Positions 50,931-59,961 of a DNA stretch of 64,000 bases are shown piece by piece. The stretch covers positions 1-64,000 of the forward strand of contig JAEUJS010000708.1 in NCBI GenBank assembly GCA_016792935.1, read 5' to 3'. Below the pieces are notes generated by a model. That model ran no database searches, was not told the origin of the DNA, and was given only the letters and a program-made list of their open reading frames with translations. How positions within the stretch are numbered: the stretch's first letter is position 1; each line of letters opens with the position of its first letter. Both the position numbers and the translations under genes were made by a program. Origin of the DNA: Archangium sp. (GTDB lineage: Bacteria > Myxococcota > Myxococcia > Myxococcales > Myxococcaceae).

Positions 50931-52733
50931 ATGGGCACTCCGCAAGCAGGCGACGAAGTCATCCTCTTCTCCATCGACGAGCGGCGCTTCCTGGCACTGC
51001 CTACCGCGGGAACGCTGGGCACCGACGCGAACGAGCCCGTTGCCTTTCCCGACGTCGGCGTGGTCGAGGTGAAGCAGAAGGCGCTCGATGATGCCAACGC
51101 GGCGCTCGACAAGGCGCAGGCCGCGGTCGACCAGGCCGTCGGTGAGAGCGCGCCGTTCCTGATGATGCCGAACGCGCCCCAGGCCAAGAAGGCGAAGAAG
51201 AAGGTCGACGCCGCGAAGAAGGACCGCGACGGCGCAGAGAAGGCGGTCACCGCGGCGAAGGCAGCGCTCAACGCCGCGAAGGACGGCGTGAAGGCCTTTG
51301 CGCCCGTTCGCTTCGAGCTCGTCAGCGCCGGAGGCAACAAGGTCGCGCTCCGCAACGCTGCGGCCGGGGCCTTCGTGCGAGTGGCGACGGGTGGAAAAGC
51401 CGACAGCGTCGCCGGCAAGACGCTCGACAAGAGCTGGAAGGGCGTCGCCTTCACCATCGCTGCGTCGGGCAGCGGCGTGACCTTGCGCGCTGACGACGTC
51501 GGGCTCTTCCTCGCCCTGAGCAACGCCAGCACCGCCGTCGCCTCGCCGCAGGCTGAAGTGTTTCAAGCGCAGGTCAGTGGAACGCCACTCGCCGCACTCG
51601 CAGCGCCCACTGCGCCTGGTCCTTCGCCGAAGCCGAGCGCAGGGGCCGTGCCCTTCGTCGTCGCGCCCGGTTCCGCCTTCACGCGCTTCGGGTTGACCTC
51701 GTTGAATGCGCCTCAAACGGCGCCCACGCTGGTGGGGCGCCCGAAGGTCAACGTCTCGGTGAATTCAGGCCCGAAGTTCGGTGACGCGGCCGTCGCTGCG
51801 GGCGCCACGGTGACGGTGAGCCAACCGATTCTGTTTGGAGAGGTGTCGAAGCCCGATGACGCGCGCCTCTTCCTCGAGTGGGTGGCGCGGCTGCAGACGG
51901 CGCCCGACGAGCACCCACTGGTTCTCACCGAGCGCAGCGGCCTGTCGAAGGACAAGCGCGCGTTCTTCGCCGACCTCGCGTTCAACACGCTCAACGTGCC
52001 GTCGCTCTGCATCGTCAACGAGTCGCTGATGGCGCTGAAGGTGACGAACAAAAACACCGGACTGGTGCTGATGGTGGGCGACACGGTCACCACGGCGACC
52101 CCAGTGGTGAACGGAGTGGTCATCGCGTCCGCGGTGCAGACGCGAAACATCGGCGGACGTGACGTCTCGAGCTTGTTGAAGACGCTCCTCACGCCGCGGA
52201 TGGCGTTCAACACGCGTGCGGAACTCGAGGTCCTGCGTGCCATCAAGGAACGCTCTTCGAAGGTCGCCCTCAACTTCGAGGACGAGTTCGCGAAGGCGCA
52301 GTCGGGGAACACGAGCGGGACTCACACGTTCGAAGACGGCGAGAAGCTCTCCATGCACGGTGAGAACCTCAAGGGCCCCGAGGTGCTCTTCCAGCCGTCG
52401 TTGGCGGGCGGCGAAGTAACCGGGGTCGCGAACCTGTCGTTCGAGTCCATCAGCGAATGTGCCACCGACGTCCGTGCGGGGCTGTTCGCCAACGTCGTGC
52501 TCGCCGGCGGTTCGGCGAAGTTTCCCGGGTTCGCGGAGCGGCTGAAGAAGGACCTCGCAGCGCTCGGCCCTGAGGGCACCGTCGTCACCGTGTCGCCGGC
52601 TGGCTCGCAGCTCGAGAATGCCGCGTGGCTCGGCGCGGCCGCCTTCGCGCGGGCCGACATGTTCGCCGCTGCTTCGGTGACGCGCGCCGAGTACCTCGCC
52701 AACCCTTCCGTCATTTCCACTCGCTTCCCCTGA
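50931..52733 (+). CDS. Actin-related protein with N-terminal fascin-like/coiled-coil region
   Basis: Residues 242-600 of this 600-residue protein align with eukaryotic-type actin over the full fold: TLVGRPK, DEHPLVLTERSGLS, FNTLNVPSLCIVNESL, TGLVLMVGDTVTTATPVVNG, IGGRDVSSLLKTLL, PEVLFQPSLAGGE, NVVLAGGSAKFPGFAERL and AAWLGAAAFA. Phosphate loops are altered: VVAPGSAFTRFGL (243-255) replaces the DNGSG loop, and VLMVGDT replaces the second Asp-containing loop; the actin Gln137 position is Glu. The adenosine motif AGGSAKFPG is intact. Residues about 1-215 resemble fascin-type beta-trefoil strands (NKVALRNAAAGAFVRV, SGVTLRADDVGLFLAL) with an Ala/Lys coiled-coil hairpin inserted at about 45-120. Reminiscent of the bacterial actin-related protein noted in Haliangium. 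Filament formation is untested and ATP hydrolysis is doubtful. Confidence 0.85.
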   Translation: MGTPQAGDEVILFSIDERRFLALPTAGTLGTDANEPVAFPDVGVVEVKQKALDDANAALDKAQAAVDQAVGESAPFLMMPNAPQAKKAKKKVDAAKKDRDGAEKAVTAAKAALNAAKDGVKAFAPVRFELVSAGGNKVALRNAAAGAFVRVATGGKADSVAGKTLDKSWKGVAFTIAASGSGVTLRADDVGLFLALSNASTAVASPQAEVFQAQVSGTPLAALAAPTAPGPSPKPSAGAVPFVVAPGSAFTRFGLTSLNAPQTAPTLVGRPKVNVSVNSGPKFGDAAVAAGATVTVSQPILFGEVSKPDDARLFLEWVARLQTAPDEHPLVLTERSGLSKDKRAFFADLAFNTLNVPSLCIVNESLMALKVTNKNTGLVLMVGDTVTTATPVVNGVVIASAVQTRNIGGRDVSSLLKTLLTPRMAFNTRAELEVLRAIKERSSKVALNFEDEFAKAQSGNTSGTHTFEDGEKLSMHGENLKGPEVLFQPSLAGGEVTGVANLSFESISECATDVRAGLFANVVLAGGSAKFPGFAERLKKDLAALGPEGTVVTVSPAGSQLENAAWLGAAAFARADMFAAASVTRAEYLANPSVISTRFP

Positions 52734-52749
52734 TTCACGAGAGACCGTC

Positions 52750-53211
52750 ATGACCACGTTGACTCGCCGTTCCCTGGTGCACCTCGCGCTCGGCGCGCCG
52801 CTGCTCGCTCACGTCGCCCACGCCGAAGGCGACTCGTTCGTCACCACGCTCCGTGTTTGGTCAGCCGACGCGACGGGCGTTCAACACCTGCGCGACGCTG
52901 CGCGCATCACGCCGGCCTCGGTGTCGGGGTCGCTCGCGCTCGACCTCGATGAAGCGGCCGTGCTGTTCGACGCGCTCGAGAGTGCGACCGCCCTCGACCG
53001 GCTCAACCGCGAGGGCCTTCGCGCCGCTCGCCGGCGCTTCGTGGTGACGCGGCACGAACGCGGCGAGCTGCACGCGGTCGCGGTGGACGAGCGCATGACG
53101 CTCGTGGCGCGCCGCGAGGGAGAGGTCGTGGTGGCTGCCACCAGCGTGGCCGTGCACGGACGCGCACACGAAGCCGTGCTGCGGTGGTTCGCCGCGTCGC
53201 GCGTCGCTTGA
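52750..53211 (+). CDS. Small exported protein with Tat-like signal
   Basis: This 153-residue protein begins MTTLTRRSLVHLALGAPLLA, which has a twin-arginine-like TRRS start and a hydrophobic core ending HVAHAEG. The mature part is beta-rich and ends in the segment TSVAVHGRAHEAVLRW. I do not recognise a family. The ATG at 52750 lies 16 bases after the actin-related gene with GAGAG upstream, so it is probably co-transcribed. Function is unknown, and its link to the actin-like protein is positional. Confidence 0.6.
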   Translation: MTTLTRRSLVHLALGAPLLAHVAHAEGDSFVTTLRVWSADATGVQHLRDAARITPASVSGSLALDLDEAAVLFDALESATALDRLNREGLRAARRRFVVTRHERGELHAVAVDERMTLVARREGEVVVAATSVAVHGRAHEAVLRWFAASRVA

Positions 53212-53221
53212 GTTCAGCACG

Positions 53222-55462
53222 TCAGCCGTTCTTCGCTTCGTACGCTTCGAACAGCTCCGTGATTTTCGCGGCGTGCGGAGCGAGCTCGGGAATCTCGTTC
53301 GCTTTGCGCAGCTGCAGCTGCTCGTCGGTCTCGTAGGTCTCGACGACGTGCTTCGCGAAGTGCAGCACCTTCTTCTCGTCGCCGCGTCGCGCCCACAGCC
53401 TCGCGAGGAGAAATGACAGCGCCGCTTGCGTCGAGAACGGCTTGCCGTAGTCCTTCGGGATGCGCGTCAGCAGCTCGTCTTCGAGCGCGGTGTCTGCGAT
53501 TTTCGCGGCGGCATCGAAGCCGAACGGGAGCACGTACGCTGGAGCGGTGTCCTCTTCGTCGAACTTGAGGCGCGGCATCGCGCGGGCCCAGGCGAGGATC
53601 GCTTCGGCATTTCCGGCGTCATCGAGGCGCTTGAGCAGCTGAGACAAATCTCTCCACGGCACGGTGAGCGGCTCGCTGGCAGCGAGAATGGCTTCCAACA
53701 CGCGCAGGTGCTGGCGGCCGGCTTGCCCGAGCAGAAAATCGAACGCCTCTTCCGATTCGTCTTCATTGGCGAGGAGCGCGAACTTTTCTTCGATGAGCTG
53801 CGGCTCGGCCTCGGGTCGCCCCGAGAAGAGCGCGGCGCGAACTTCTTCTTTGCTGATGTCGGCTCCCTCATAGGCCGCGGCGCGGAGCAGCTCGTCGGCC
53901 TGCGCGAGGCGTTGTCCAAGCACCGCGTCGGCGCGAAGGGGGCCGAGCACTGACGTCCAGTTGTCGCGAATCTCGACTCCCGCGCGCAGGGCGTCGTCGA
54001 GCCATTCCATCGAGCGTTGCTCGTTACCGATGGCGTGCGCGGCGAGGCTCATCGCGATGGCAATCTTCGGGTCGTTCTTCGGAGCGACCACGTCGAGCGC
54101 CATGAACGAATCGGCATCACGCGCGGCCGCCGTCGAGTTCGCGAAGAGCTCGAGGAGGATGTGTTTGTCGTGGGCGTCGAGCACCAGATGCGAGAGCGCA
54201 TCGACCCATGCGAGCACGCGCTCGTGCGCTCCGCCTTTCTGCAACTTCTCCATCGCGGTGGCGAGCAGGCGCTGGCCTTCGCGACCCAACTTGAAGGGCT
54301 GCGGAGCACTGACGACCAGCTCTCTGGCGCGCGACTCGCACGACGGCTTCGTCTGCAGGAGCCACGCGACGCGGTCGCCTCGCTCGTTGCTCGGTTGGTA
54401 GTGCTTCAGCCCGAGCGCGTGCAGCTTCTCGCTCATCGCCTTGCGCGTGACGGGCTGCTCACCACCGACGTCTTCGATCCACGAGGCGTTGATGAGCGCA
54501 TCGCCGAAGTCGCGGTCTTCCGCTTCCTTCCACTCTCCGAGCCTCTTCAAGAGCGCGTCGGGCTCGGCGTCGGCGAGCTCCCACAAGAAGTCGATGAGCT
54601 GCAGCCGGTCGGTGCCTCCGCGGCAGTGGGGGATGAGCAGCTCGAGGTAGCTCAGCTTCACGCTCGTGGAGAGCTCGGCGCCGCGAACCAGCGCGTGCAG
54701 TTCATCGAACTCGTCGGTGGGACCGGGGAGCTCGAGCGCGTGCTTCTTGATGCTCGCTTCGAGCGACGCGCGCTTCGCGGCGGCCGGCTTCTTCGGCTTC
54801 GGCACCTCGAGGTCGCCCATGAAGAGACGCAGCAACCGCTCGTGCAATGCCGAGCCGACGACCTTGGGCAACGCGACGTCGAAGAGCTTTCCGAAGCCGT
54901 CTCCGTCGGAGCTCAGGTGATCAGCGTCGAGCTTGCTCAGCAGGTTCGCGATGGCCTCGGGGTACAGCTTGGCGAGCGTGCCGTCGATGAGCCGGTCGAA
55001 CACCGTGCCTTCGTGCGCGCGGTGGCCGCTGTCGTAGGTCTTCATCGCGGCGAGGAGCGCGTCGACGAGCTTCAAGTGCGCGTCGAGGTCTTCGCGCCGC
55101 GTGATTTCCTCAGCCGCAGTGAGCGCGGCGGCCCACGAGTGCCCGACGTGGGGGAAGGTCTTCTCGAACACGGTGAGGAGTGACTTTGCCGGCAACGTCG
55201 TGCCCACGCGCGCGAGGGCGGAGTCGAGCGCAGGCCAGGCCCAGAGCGGCTCGTTCTTCACCTTCTTCGGAGCGGGCAGGGTCTTGATGGCCGCGATGCC
55301 TTCCGCGACCTTCGCGACGTCGGCGCTCGCGAGGAGCGCGTCGGGCGTCGATGACTTCTTCTTCGCCCGCGGCACCGGTTTGGATTTCGGCCTGGCCTTC
55401 GCCTTCGTGGGCTTCGCCTTGGACGGCTTCTTCGCTCTCTTGGGCGTCTTCTTCGTGGCCAT
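53222..55462 (-). CDS. Large cytoplasmic protein with histone-H1-like N-terminal tail
   Basis: This 746-residue protein has an N-terminal tail of about 40 residues rich in Lys, Ala, Pro and Ser (KKTPKRAKKPSKAKPTKAKA), like the C-terminal tail of histone H1, suited to binding DNA or acidic polymers. The rest is mainly alpha-helical repeats (about 35-40 residues each), as in TPR- or HEAT-like solenoids. I recognise no catalytic domain. The ATG at 55462 (MATKKTPKR) is used; ATG at 55471 is in frame but sits too close to the GGAGA ribosome site. It is divergent from the transhydrogenase genes. Function is unknown. Confidence 0.65.
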   Translation of the reverse strand: MATKKTPKRAKKPSKAKPTKAKARPKSKPVPRAKKKSSTPDALLASADVAKVAEGIAAIKTLPAPKKVKNEPLWAWPALDSALARVGTTLPAKSLLTVFEKTFPHVGHSWAAALTAAEEITRREDLDAHLKLVDALLAAMKTYDSGHRAHEGTVFDRLIDGTLAKLYPEAIANLLSKLDADHLSSDGDGFGKLFDVALPKVVGSALHERLLRLFMGDLEVPKPKKPAAAKRASLEASIKKHALELPGPTDEFDELHALVRGAELSTSVKLSYLELLIPHCRGGTDRLQLIDFLWELADAEPDALLKRLGEWKEAEDRDFGDALINASWIEDVGGEQPVTRKAMSEKLHALGLKHYQPSNERGDRVAWLLQTKPSCESRARELVVSAPQPFKLGREGQRLLATAMEKLQKGGAHERVLAWVDALSHLVLDAHDKHILLELFANSTAAARDADSFMALDVVAPKNDPKIAIAMSLAAHAIGNEQRSMEWLDDALRAGVEIRDNWTSVLGPLRADAVLGQRLAQADELLRAAAYEGADISKEEVRAALFSGRPEAEPQLIEEKFALLANEDESEEAFDFLLGQAGRQHLRVLEAILAASEPLTVPWRDLSQLLKRLDDAGNAEAILAWARAMPRLKFDEEDTAPAYVLPFGFDAAAKIADTALEDELLTRIPKDYGKPFSTQAALSFLLARLWARRGDEKKVLHFAKHVVETYETDEQLQLRKANEIPELAPHAAKITELFEAYEAKNG

Positions 55463-55568
55463 CGCGCGCATTCTCCAGCGTTGAACGAGCGGGCGTGGAG
55501 CGAAATCAGCCAGGGCTCGTGGCCGCTTGGCGGCGTCGCGGGTCTTGGCTGCAGGAGGGTGGTTCGCG

Positions 55569-56678
55569 ATGGCCGACGTCGTCACGGTGTTCGTTCCCCG
55601 CGAGCGAACCGAAGGGGAACGTCGTGTCGCGCAAGTGCCCGACACCGTCGCCCGTCTCGTCAAGGCTGGCCTGCAGGTGCAGGTCGAGTCCGGCGCAGGC
55701 GTTGCGTCGGGCTATGCCGACGCTGACTTCGAGAAGGCGGGCGCGAAGGTGGTGCGCGACCGCGACGAAGCGCTGCGCACCGCCGCGGTGGTGCTCAAGG
55801 TGCAGCCGCCCGACGACGGCGAGCGCGCGCTCCTCCGCGCCGGCGCGCTGGTGGTCTCGTTTCTTCCTGCGGTGCTCCGACCGTCGTTCGCCGAAGCGAA
55901 GGTCGATGCGCTGGCGATGGAACGCGTGCCCCGCACCACGCGTGGCCAGGCGGCCGACGCGCTGAGCTCGCAAGCGACGGTCGCCGGCTACAAGGCGGTG
56001 TTGATGGGCGCAGACCGCCTGCCGCGGCTGCTCCCGATGATGACCACCGCCGCGGGCACGCTCACCCCGGGGCGCGTGCTGGTGCTCGGCGCGGGCGTCG
56101 CGGGGCTGCAGGCCGTGGCCACCGCGCACCGCCTCGGCGCCGTGGTGACCGCCTTCGACGTGCGCGCCGCGGCGAAGGAACAGGTGCTCTCGCTGGGCGC
56201 GAAGTTCCTCGAGGTCGAGGGCGTGGCGAGCGCCGAAGGGCAGGGCGGCTACGCGAAGGAAGTGGCCAGCGACGAGCAGGCGCGCATCTTGTCGACGCTG
56301 GGCAAGGCGGTGCCACAAGCAGACCTGGTGGTCTCGACCGCGGCGATTCCTGGCAAGGCCGCACCGCGGCTCATCACCTCCGCGATGGTGGCGCAGATGC
56401 GCAACGGCTCGGTCATCGTCGACCTCGCGGCCGAGAGCGGCGGCAACTGCGAGCTCACGCGCGTGGGCGAGACGGTGCTGACCGACAACGGCGTGACCGT
56501 GCTCGGCCCTCGACAGCTGGCCAGCCACATGCCGTTTCACGGAAGCGCGATGTACGCGCGCAACGTCGCCACGCTGCTGCAGTGGTGCGTGAAGGACGGC
56601 CAGCTCGAGCTCAACCTCGCCGACGACGTCATCGCGGCGATGCTCGTCACCCATCAAGGCGCGGTGCGCCACGCCTGA
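55569..56678 (+). CDS. pntAA: NAD(P) transhydrogenase alpha-1 subunit
   Basis: This 369-residue soluble subunit binds NAD(H) in the proton-translocating transhydrogenase that moves hydride between NADH and NADP+. The N-terminal part has VFVPRERTEGERRVAQVPDT, and the nucleotide site is GRVLVLGAGVAGLQA with VTAFDVRAAAKEQ after it; the mobile loop region and STAAIPGKAAPRLI are as expected. In this split arrangement the alpha subunit is divided into a soluble part (here) and a membrane part (pntAB). The ATG at 55569 follows GGAGG. Proton-pumping NADPH supply fits biosynthesis and redox stress. Confidence 0.94.
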   Translation: MADVVTVFVPRERTEGERRVAQVPDTVARLVKAGLQVQVESGAGVASGYADADFEKAGAKVVRDRDEALRTAAVVLKVQPPDDGERALLRAGALVVSFLPAVLRPSFAEAKVDALAMERVPRTTRGQAADALSSQATVAGYKAVLMGADRLPRLLPMMTTAAGTLTPGRVLVLGAGVAGLQAVATAHRLGAVVTAFDVRAAAKEQVLSLGAKFLEVEGVASAEGQGGYAKEVASDEQARILSTLGKAVPQADLVVSTAAIPGKAAPRLITSAMVAQMRNGSVIVDLAAESGGNCELTRVGETVLTDNGVTVLGPRQLASHMPFHGSAMYARNVATLLQWCVKDGQLELNLADDVIAAMLVTHQGAVRHA

Positions 56679-56718
56679 GCGGCGAGCGCCGGGGCCCACA
56701 CTCTTCCAGAGAGGAACC

Positions 56719-57015
56719 ATGGACTTTGCGTTTGCGGAGCTCACCATCTTCGTGCTCGCCGGCTTCGTCGGCTTCCAGGTCATCACCCGGGTGCCGCCGT
56801 TGCTCCACACGCCGCTGATGTCGGCGACCAACATGATCAGCGCCATCTCGCTGGTCGGCTCCATCGTCGTCGCGGGCGGCAACCACGACACCCTCAGCAC
56901 CGTGCTCGGCACCATCGCGGTGACGTGCGCCACCATCAACCTCGTCGGCGGCTACATCATCACCGACCGCATGCTGAAGATGTTCGACGGCGGCGCGAAG
57001 GGTGGCCATCGATGA
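56719..57015 (+). CDS. pntAB: NAD(P) transhydrogenase alpha-2 (membrane) subunit
   Basis: This 98-residue protein has three membrane segments (about 5-25, 40-55 and 60-82) and the family element HTPLMSATNMISAISLVGSI. It forms part of the proton channel with PntB. The ATG at 56719 has GAGAGG upstream. Its stop overlaps the pntB start (ATGA), as usual for coupled subunits. The C-terminus DRMLKMFDGG is typical of the family. Confidence 0.93.
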   Translation: MDFAFAELTIFVLAGFVGFQVITRVPPLLHTPLMSATNMISAISLVGSIVVAGGNHDTLSTVLGTIAVTCATINLVGGYIITDRMLKMFDGGAKGGHR

Positions 57016-58430
57016 GCGACCCGGCCACCGCAGTCGACCCCATTCGCACCGCCTTCATTTCCACCGCCTACCTCGGCGCGGCGGTGAGCTTCATTCTCGG
57101 GCTGCGCGGCATGACGCGACCCGAGACCGCGCGCCGCGGCATGCAGTTCGCGCTGGGCGGGATGATCGCCGCCCTCGCTGGCACGCTCGTCAACCACGAG
57201 GTGGTCGCCTATCAGTGGGTGCTGCTCGGCCTGGTGCTCGGCTCGGTCATCGGCTGGCCGCTGGGCATGAAGGTGGCGATGACGCAGATGCCGCAGCGCA
57301 TCGCCATCTCACACATGTTCGGCGCGCTCGCGGCGTCGCTGGTGGGCATCGCCGAGTACTGGAAGCACCACCTCGACGGCGTCGCGCTCGAGCGCCCGCA
57401 GATGGCCGCGCTCGGCTTCGAGGTGCTCTTCGGCGCGCTCACCGTGTCGGGCAGCTTCATGGCGTTCGCCAAGCTGCACGAGCTTCTCCCCGGGCGCGGC
57501 ATCACGTTTCCGTTCCAGAACGCCGTCAACCTCACGGTGTTCGCCGGCACCATCGGGCTGCTCGTGTACCTGGTGGTCGACCCCACCGCGACGTGGGCCT
57601 TCGTGGCGATGACGGTGCTGGCCTTCATCTCGGGCTTCTCGATGGTCTTGCCCATCGGCGGCGCCGACATGCCCGTCGTGGTGTCGCTGCTCAACAGCTA
57701 CGCCGGCCTCGCGGCCTCGGCGACCGGCTTCGCGCTCGGCAACACGGTGCTCATCATCGCCGGCGCGCTCGACGGCGCGTCGGGCTTCCTGCTCTCGGTG
57801 CTGATGTCGAAGGCCATGAACCGCTCGTTCTCGAACGTCCTCTTCGGCGCGTTCGGGAGCGCTCCCAGGGCGAGCGCGGCGCAGCTCGGCGCGGGCGGCG
57901 AAATGAAGGAAATCTCGCTCGAAGACGCTGCGACCGCGCTGCGGTACGCGAAGAACGTGGTGGTGGTGCCGGGCTACGGGCTGGCGGTGGCGCAGGCGCA
58001 GAAGGCCGTCGGCGAGCTCGCGGAGCTGCTCGAGGGGCACGGCAACGAGGTGCGCTACGCGATTCACCCGGTCGCGGGTCGCATGCCGGGCCACATGAAC
58101 GTGCTCCTCGCTGAGGCGAACATCTCTCACGAGAAGATGGTCGAGATGGAAGAGATCAACGATTCCTTCGAGTCGGTCGACGTCGTGGTCGTCATCGGCG
58201 CGAACGACGTGGTCAACCCCGCGGCCAAGCGCGACCCGGGCAGCCCCATCTACGGCATGCCCGTGCTCAACGTCGATCAAGCGCGGCGCGTGCTGGTGCT
58301 CAAGCGCGGCAAGGGCACCGGCTTCGCGGGCATCGAGAACGCCCTGTTCGTCGAAGAGCGCACCTCGCTGCTGTTCGGCGACGCGAAGTCGACGCTCACG
58401 CGCCTGGTCTCGGAGCTGAAGGCGATGTGA
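57012..58430 (+). CDS. pntB: NAD(P) transhydrogenase beta subunit
   Basis: This 472-residue subunit has about eight or nine membrane segments in its first 270 residues, then an NADP-binding domain. Landmarks are IGGADMPVVVSLLNSYAGL in the membrane region and VPGYGLAVAQAQ in the NADP domain, with AGRMPGHMNVLLAEA, VIGANDVVNPAA and PIYGMPVLNV following. With PntAA and PntAB it makes the complete enzyme. The ATG at 57012 overlaps the pntAB stop. glgA begins 69 bases after its stop. Confidence 0.95.
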   Translation: MSDPATAVDPIRTAFISTAYLGAAVSFILGLRGMTRPETARRGMQFALGGMIAALAGTLVNHEVVAYQWVLLGLVLGSVIGWPLGMKVAMTQMPQRIAISHMFGALAASLVGIAEYWKHHLDGVALERPQMAALGFEVLFGALTVSGSFMAFAKLHELLPGRGITFPFQNAVNLTVFAGTIGLLVYLVVDPTATWAFVAMTVLAFISGFSMVLPIGGADMPVVVSLLNSYAGLAASATGFALGNTVLIIAGALDGASGFLLSVLMSKAMNRSFSNVLFGAFGSAPRASAAQLGAGGEMKEISLEDAATALRYAKNVVVVPGYGLAVAQAQKAVGELAELLEGHGNEVRYAIHPVAGRMPGHMNVLLAEANISHEKMVEMEEINDSFESVDVVVVIGANDVVNPAAKRDPGSPIYGMPVLNVDQARRVLVLKRGKGTGFAGIENALFVEERTSLLFGDAKSTLTRLVSELKAM

Positions 58431-58499
58431 CGCACTGCCGCAACGGCTCGCACGAATCCTCACCGTTGAACGAGAGCAGGTTGGTACCGTTCGCGCTCC

Positions 58500-59948
58500 A
58501 TGAACGTGTTGTTCCTGAGCTCCGAGGTCGCTCCGTTCGCCAAGACGGGGGGCTTGGGAGACGTCGCCGCCGCGCTCCCCCGCGCGTTGCACCGCCGCGG
58601 TCACGACGTGCGCGTGTTCATGCCGTTCTATTCGCGCATCGAGCAGAACAAGTACCGCTTCCGCTCCATCGATTCGCTGCGCGGCATGCGCGTCATCTTC
58701 GGAACGCGCTCGTTCGAGGTGAGCATCTTCGCCGCGCAGCTGCCGCACTCGATGATGGAGGTCTTCTTCGTTCACTGCCCGCAGCTCTACTCGCGCCACG
58801 CCATCTATGCGCACGACGGTGACGAACACCTGCGCTTCCTGGTGCTCTGCTACGCCGCGCTCGAGGCCGCGCAGCGCATGCGGTTCGCTCCTGACGTCGT
58901 GCACTGCAACGACTGGCAGACGGCCATGGTGCCGCTGCTCTTGAAGACCCGCTTCGCGTGGGACGGAGCCATCTTTGGGCGCGCACGCTCGGTGCTCACG
59001 ATTCACAACCTGAACTACCAGGGCGCGTTTCCGACGCGCGTGTTGCCCGAGACGGGGCTGCTCCGCGACTCGCACCTGCTTCATCAGGACCAGCTGAAGG
59101 AAGGGCGCATCAACTTCCTGCTGCACGGAATTCTGTACGCCAACGCGGTGACGACGGTGAGCCCGACGTACGCGAAGGAGATTCGCACTCCGGAGTTCGG
59201 CGCCAACATGGACGGGTTCCTCCGCGCGCGAGAGTCGTCGGTCTTCGGAATTCTCAACGGCGTCGACTACGACGAGTGGAGCCCGCAGGCCGACAAACAC
59301 ATTCCGCAGCGCTACGGCCCCGACTGGCTCGAGGGGAAAGAGCTGTGCAAGGGCGAGCTGCTCTCTCGTGCGCGGTTGCCGTCGCTCCCCGGCGTTCCGC
59401 TCCTGGGAATCGTGTCGCGGCTGGCGAGCCAGAAGGGCTTCGAGCTGTTGCCCGACGCGCTCGGCCTCGCGCTGCGTGAAGGAAAGTTCCAGCTCGTGGT
59501 GCAGGGCAGTGGAGAGAAGCGCTTCGAGCGCATGTTCCACGACCTGCGGCGGCGTTTTCCCCGGCAGGTGCGGTTCCAGACCCAATTCGACAACGCGCTC
59601 GCGCACTGGATTCAGGCGGGCAGCGACTTCTTCCTCATGCCCAGCAAGTACGAGCCGTGCGGGCTGACGCAGCTGTACGCGCTCAAGTACGGCACCGTGC
59701 CCATCGTGCGGAAGACGGGCGGGCTCGCCGACACCGTGCAGCTGTGGTCGCCGCGCACCGGCACGGGCACGGGCATCGTGTTCGACGACTTCAACGCGCA
59801 GGCGGTGCACTGGGCGCTCGAAGCCGCGTTCAACATCTACCGCGACCGCCCCGAATACCGGCAGCTCCAGCGCAACGGCATGCTGCAGGACTTCTCGTGG
59901 GACCGCTCGGTGAAGTCGTATGAGGCGTTGTACGCCAGGCTGCGTTGA
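58500..59948 (+). CDS. glgA: Glycogen synthase (GT5)
   Basis: GlgA elongates alpha-1,4-glucan from ADP-glucose. This 482-residue cytoplasmic enzyme is full length. The N-terminus is MNVLFLSSEVAPFAKTGGLG with the KTGG motif that binds ADP-glucose; the N-domain continues DVVHCNDWQTAMVPLLL and TIHNLNYQG. The C-domain has PSKYEPCGLTQLYALKYGT, with the catalytic Glu and Cys region, then GGLADTV. The ATG at 58500 gives the canonical start. The transhydrogenase genes are upstream and the metallopeptidase-like gene downstream; any functional link is not evident. Confidence 0.95.
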   Translation: MNVLFLSSEVAPFAKTGGLGDVAAALPRALHRRGHDVRVFMPFYSRIEQNKYRFRSIDSLRGMRVIFGTRSFEVSIFAAQLPHSMMEVFFVHCPQLYSRHAIYAHDGDEHLRFLVLCYAALEAAQRMRFAPDVVHCNDWQTAMVPLLLKTRFAWDGAIFGRARSVLTIHNLNYQGAFPTRVLPETGLLRDSHLLHQDQLKEGRINFLLHGILYANAVTTVSPTYAKEIRTPEFGANMDGFLRARESSVFGILNGVDYDEWSPQADKHIPQRYGPDWLEGKELCKGELLSRARLPSLPGVPLLGIVSRLASQKGFELLPDALGLALREGKFQLVVQGSGEKRFERMFHDLRRRFPRQVRFQTQFDNALAHWIQAGSDFFLMPSKYEPCGLTQLYALKYGTVPIVRKTGGLADTVQLWSPRTGTGTGIVFDDFNAQAVHWALEAAFNIYRDRPEYRQLQRNGMLQDFSWDRSVKSYEALYARLR

Positions 59949-59961
59949 GGAGAGGTCCGTG

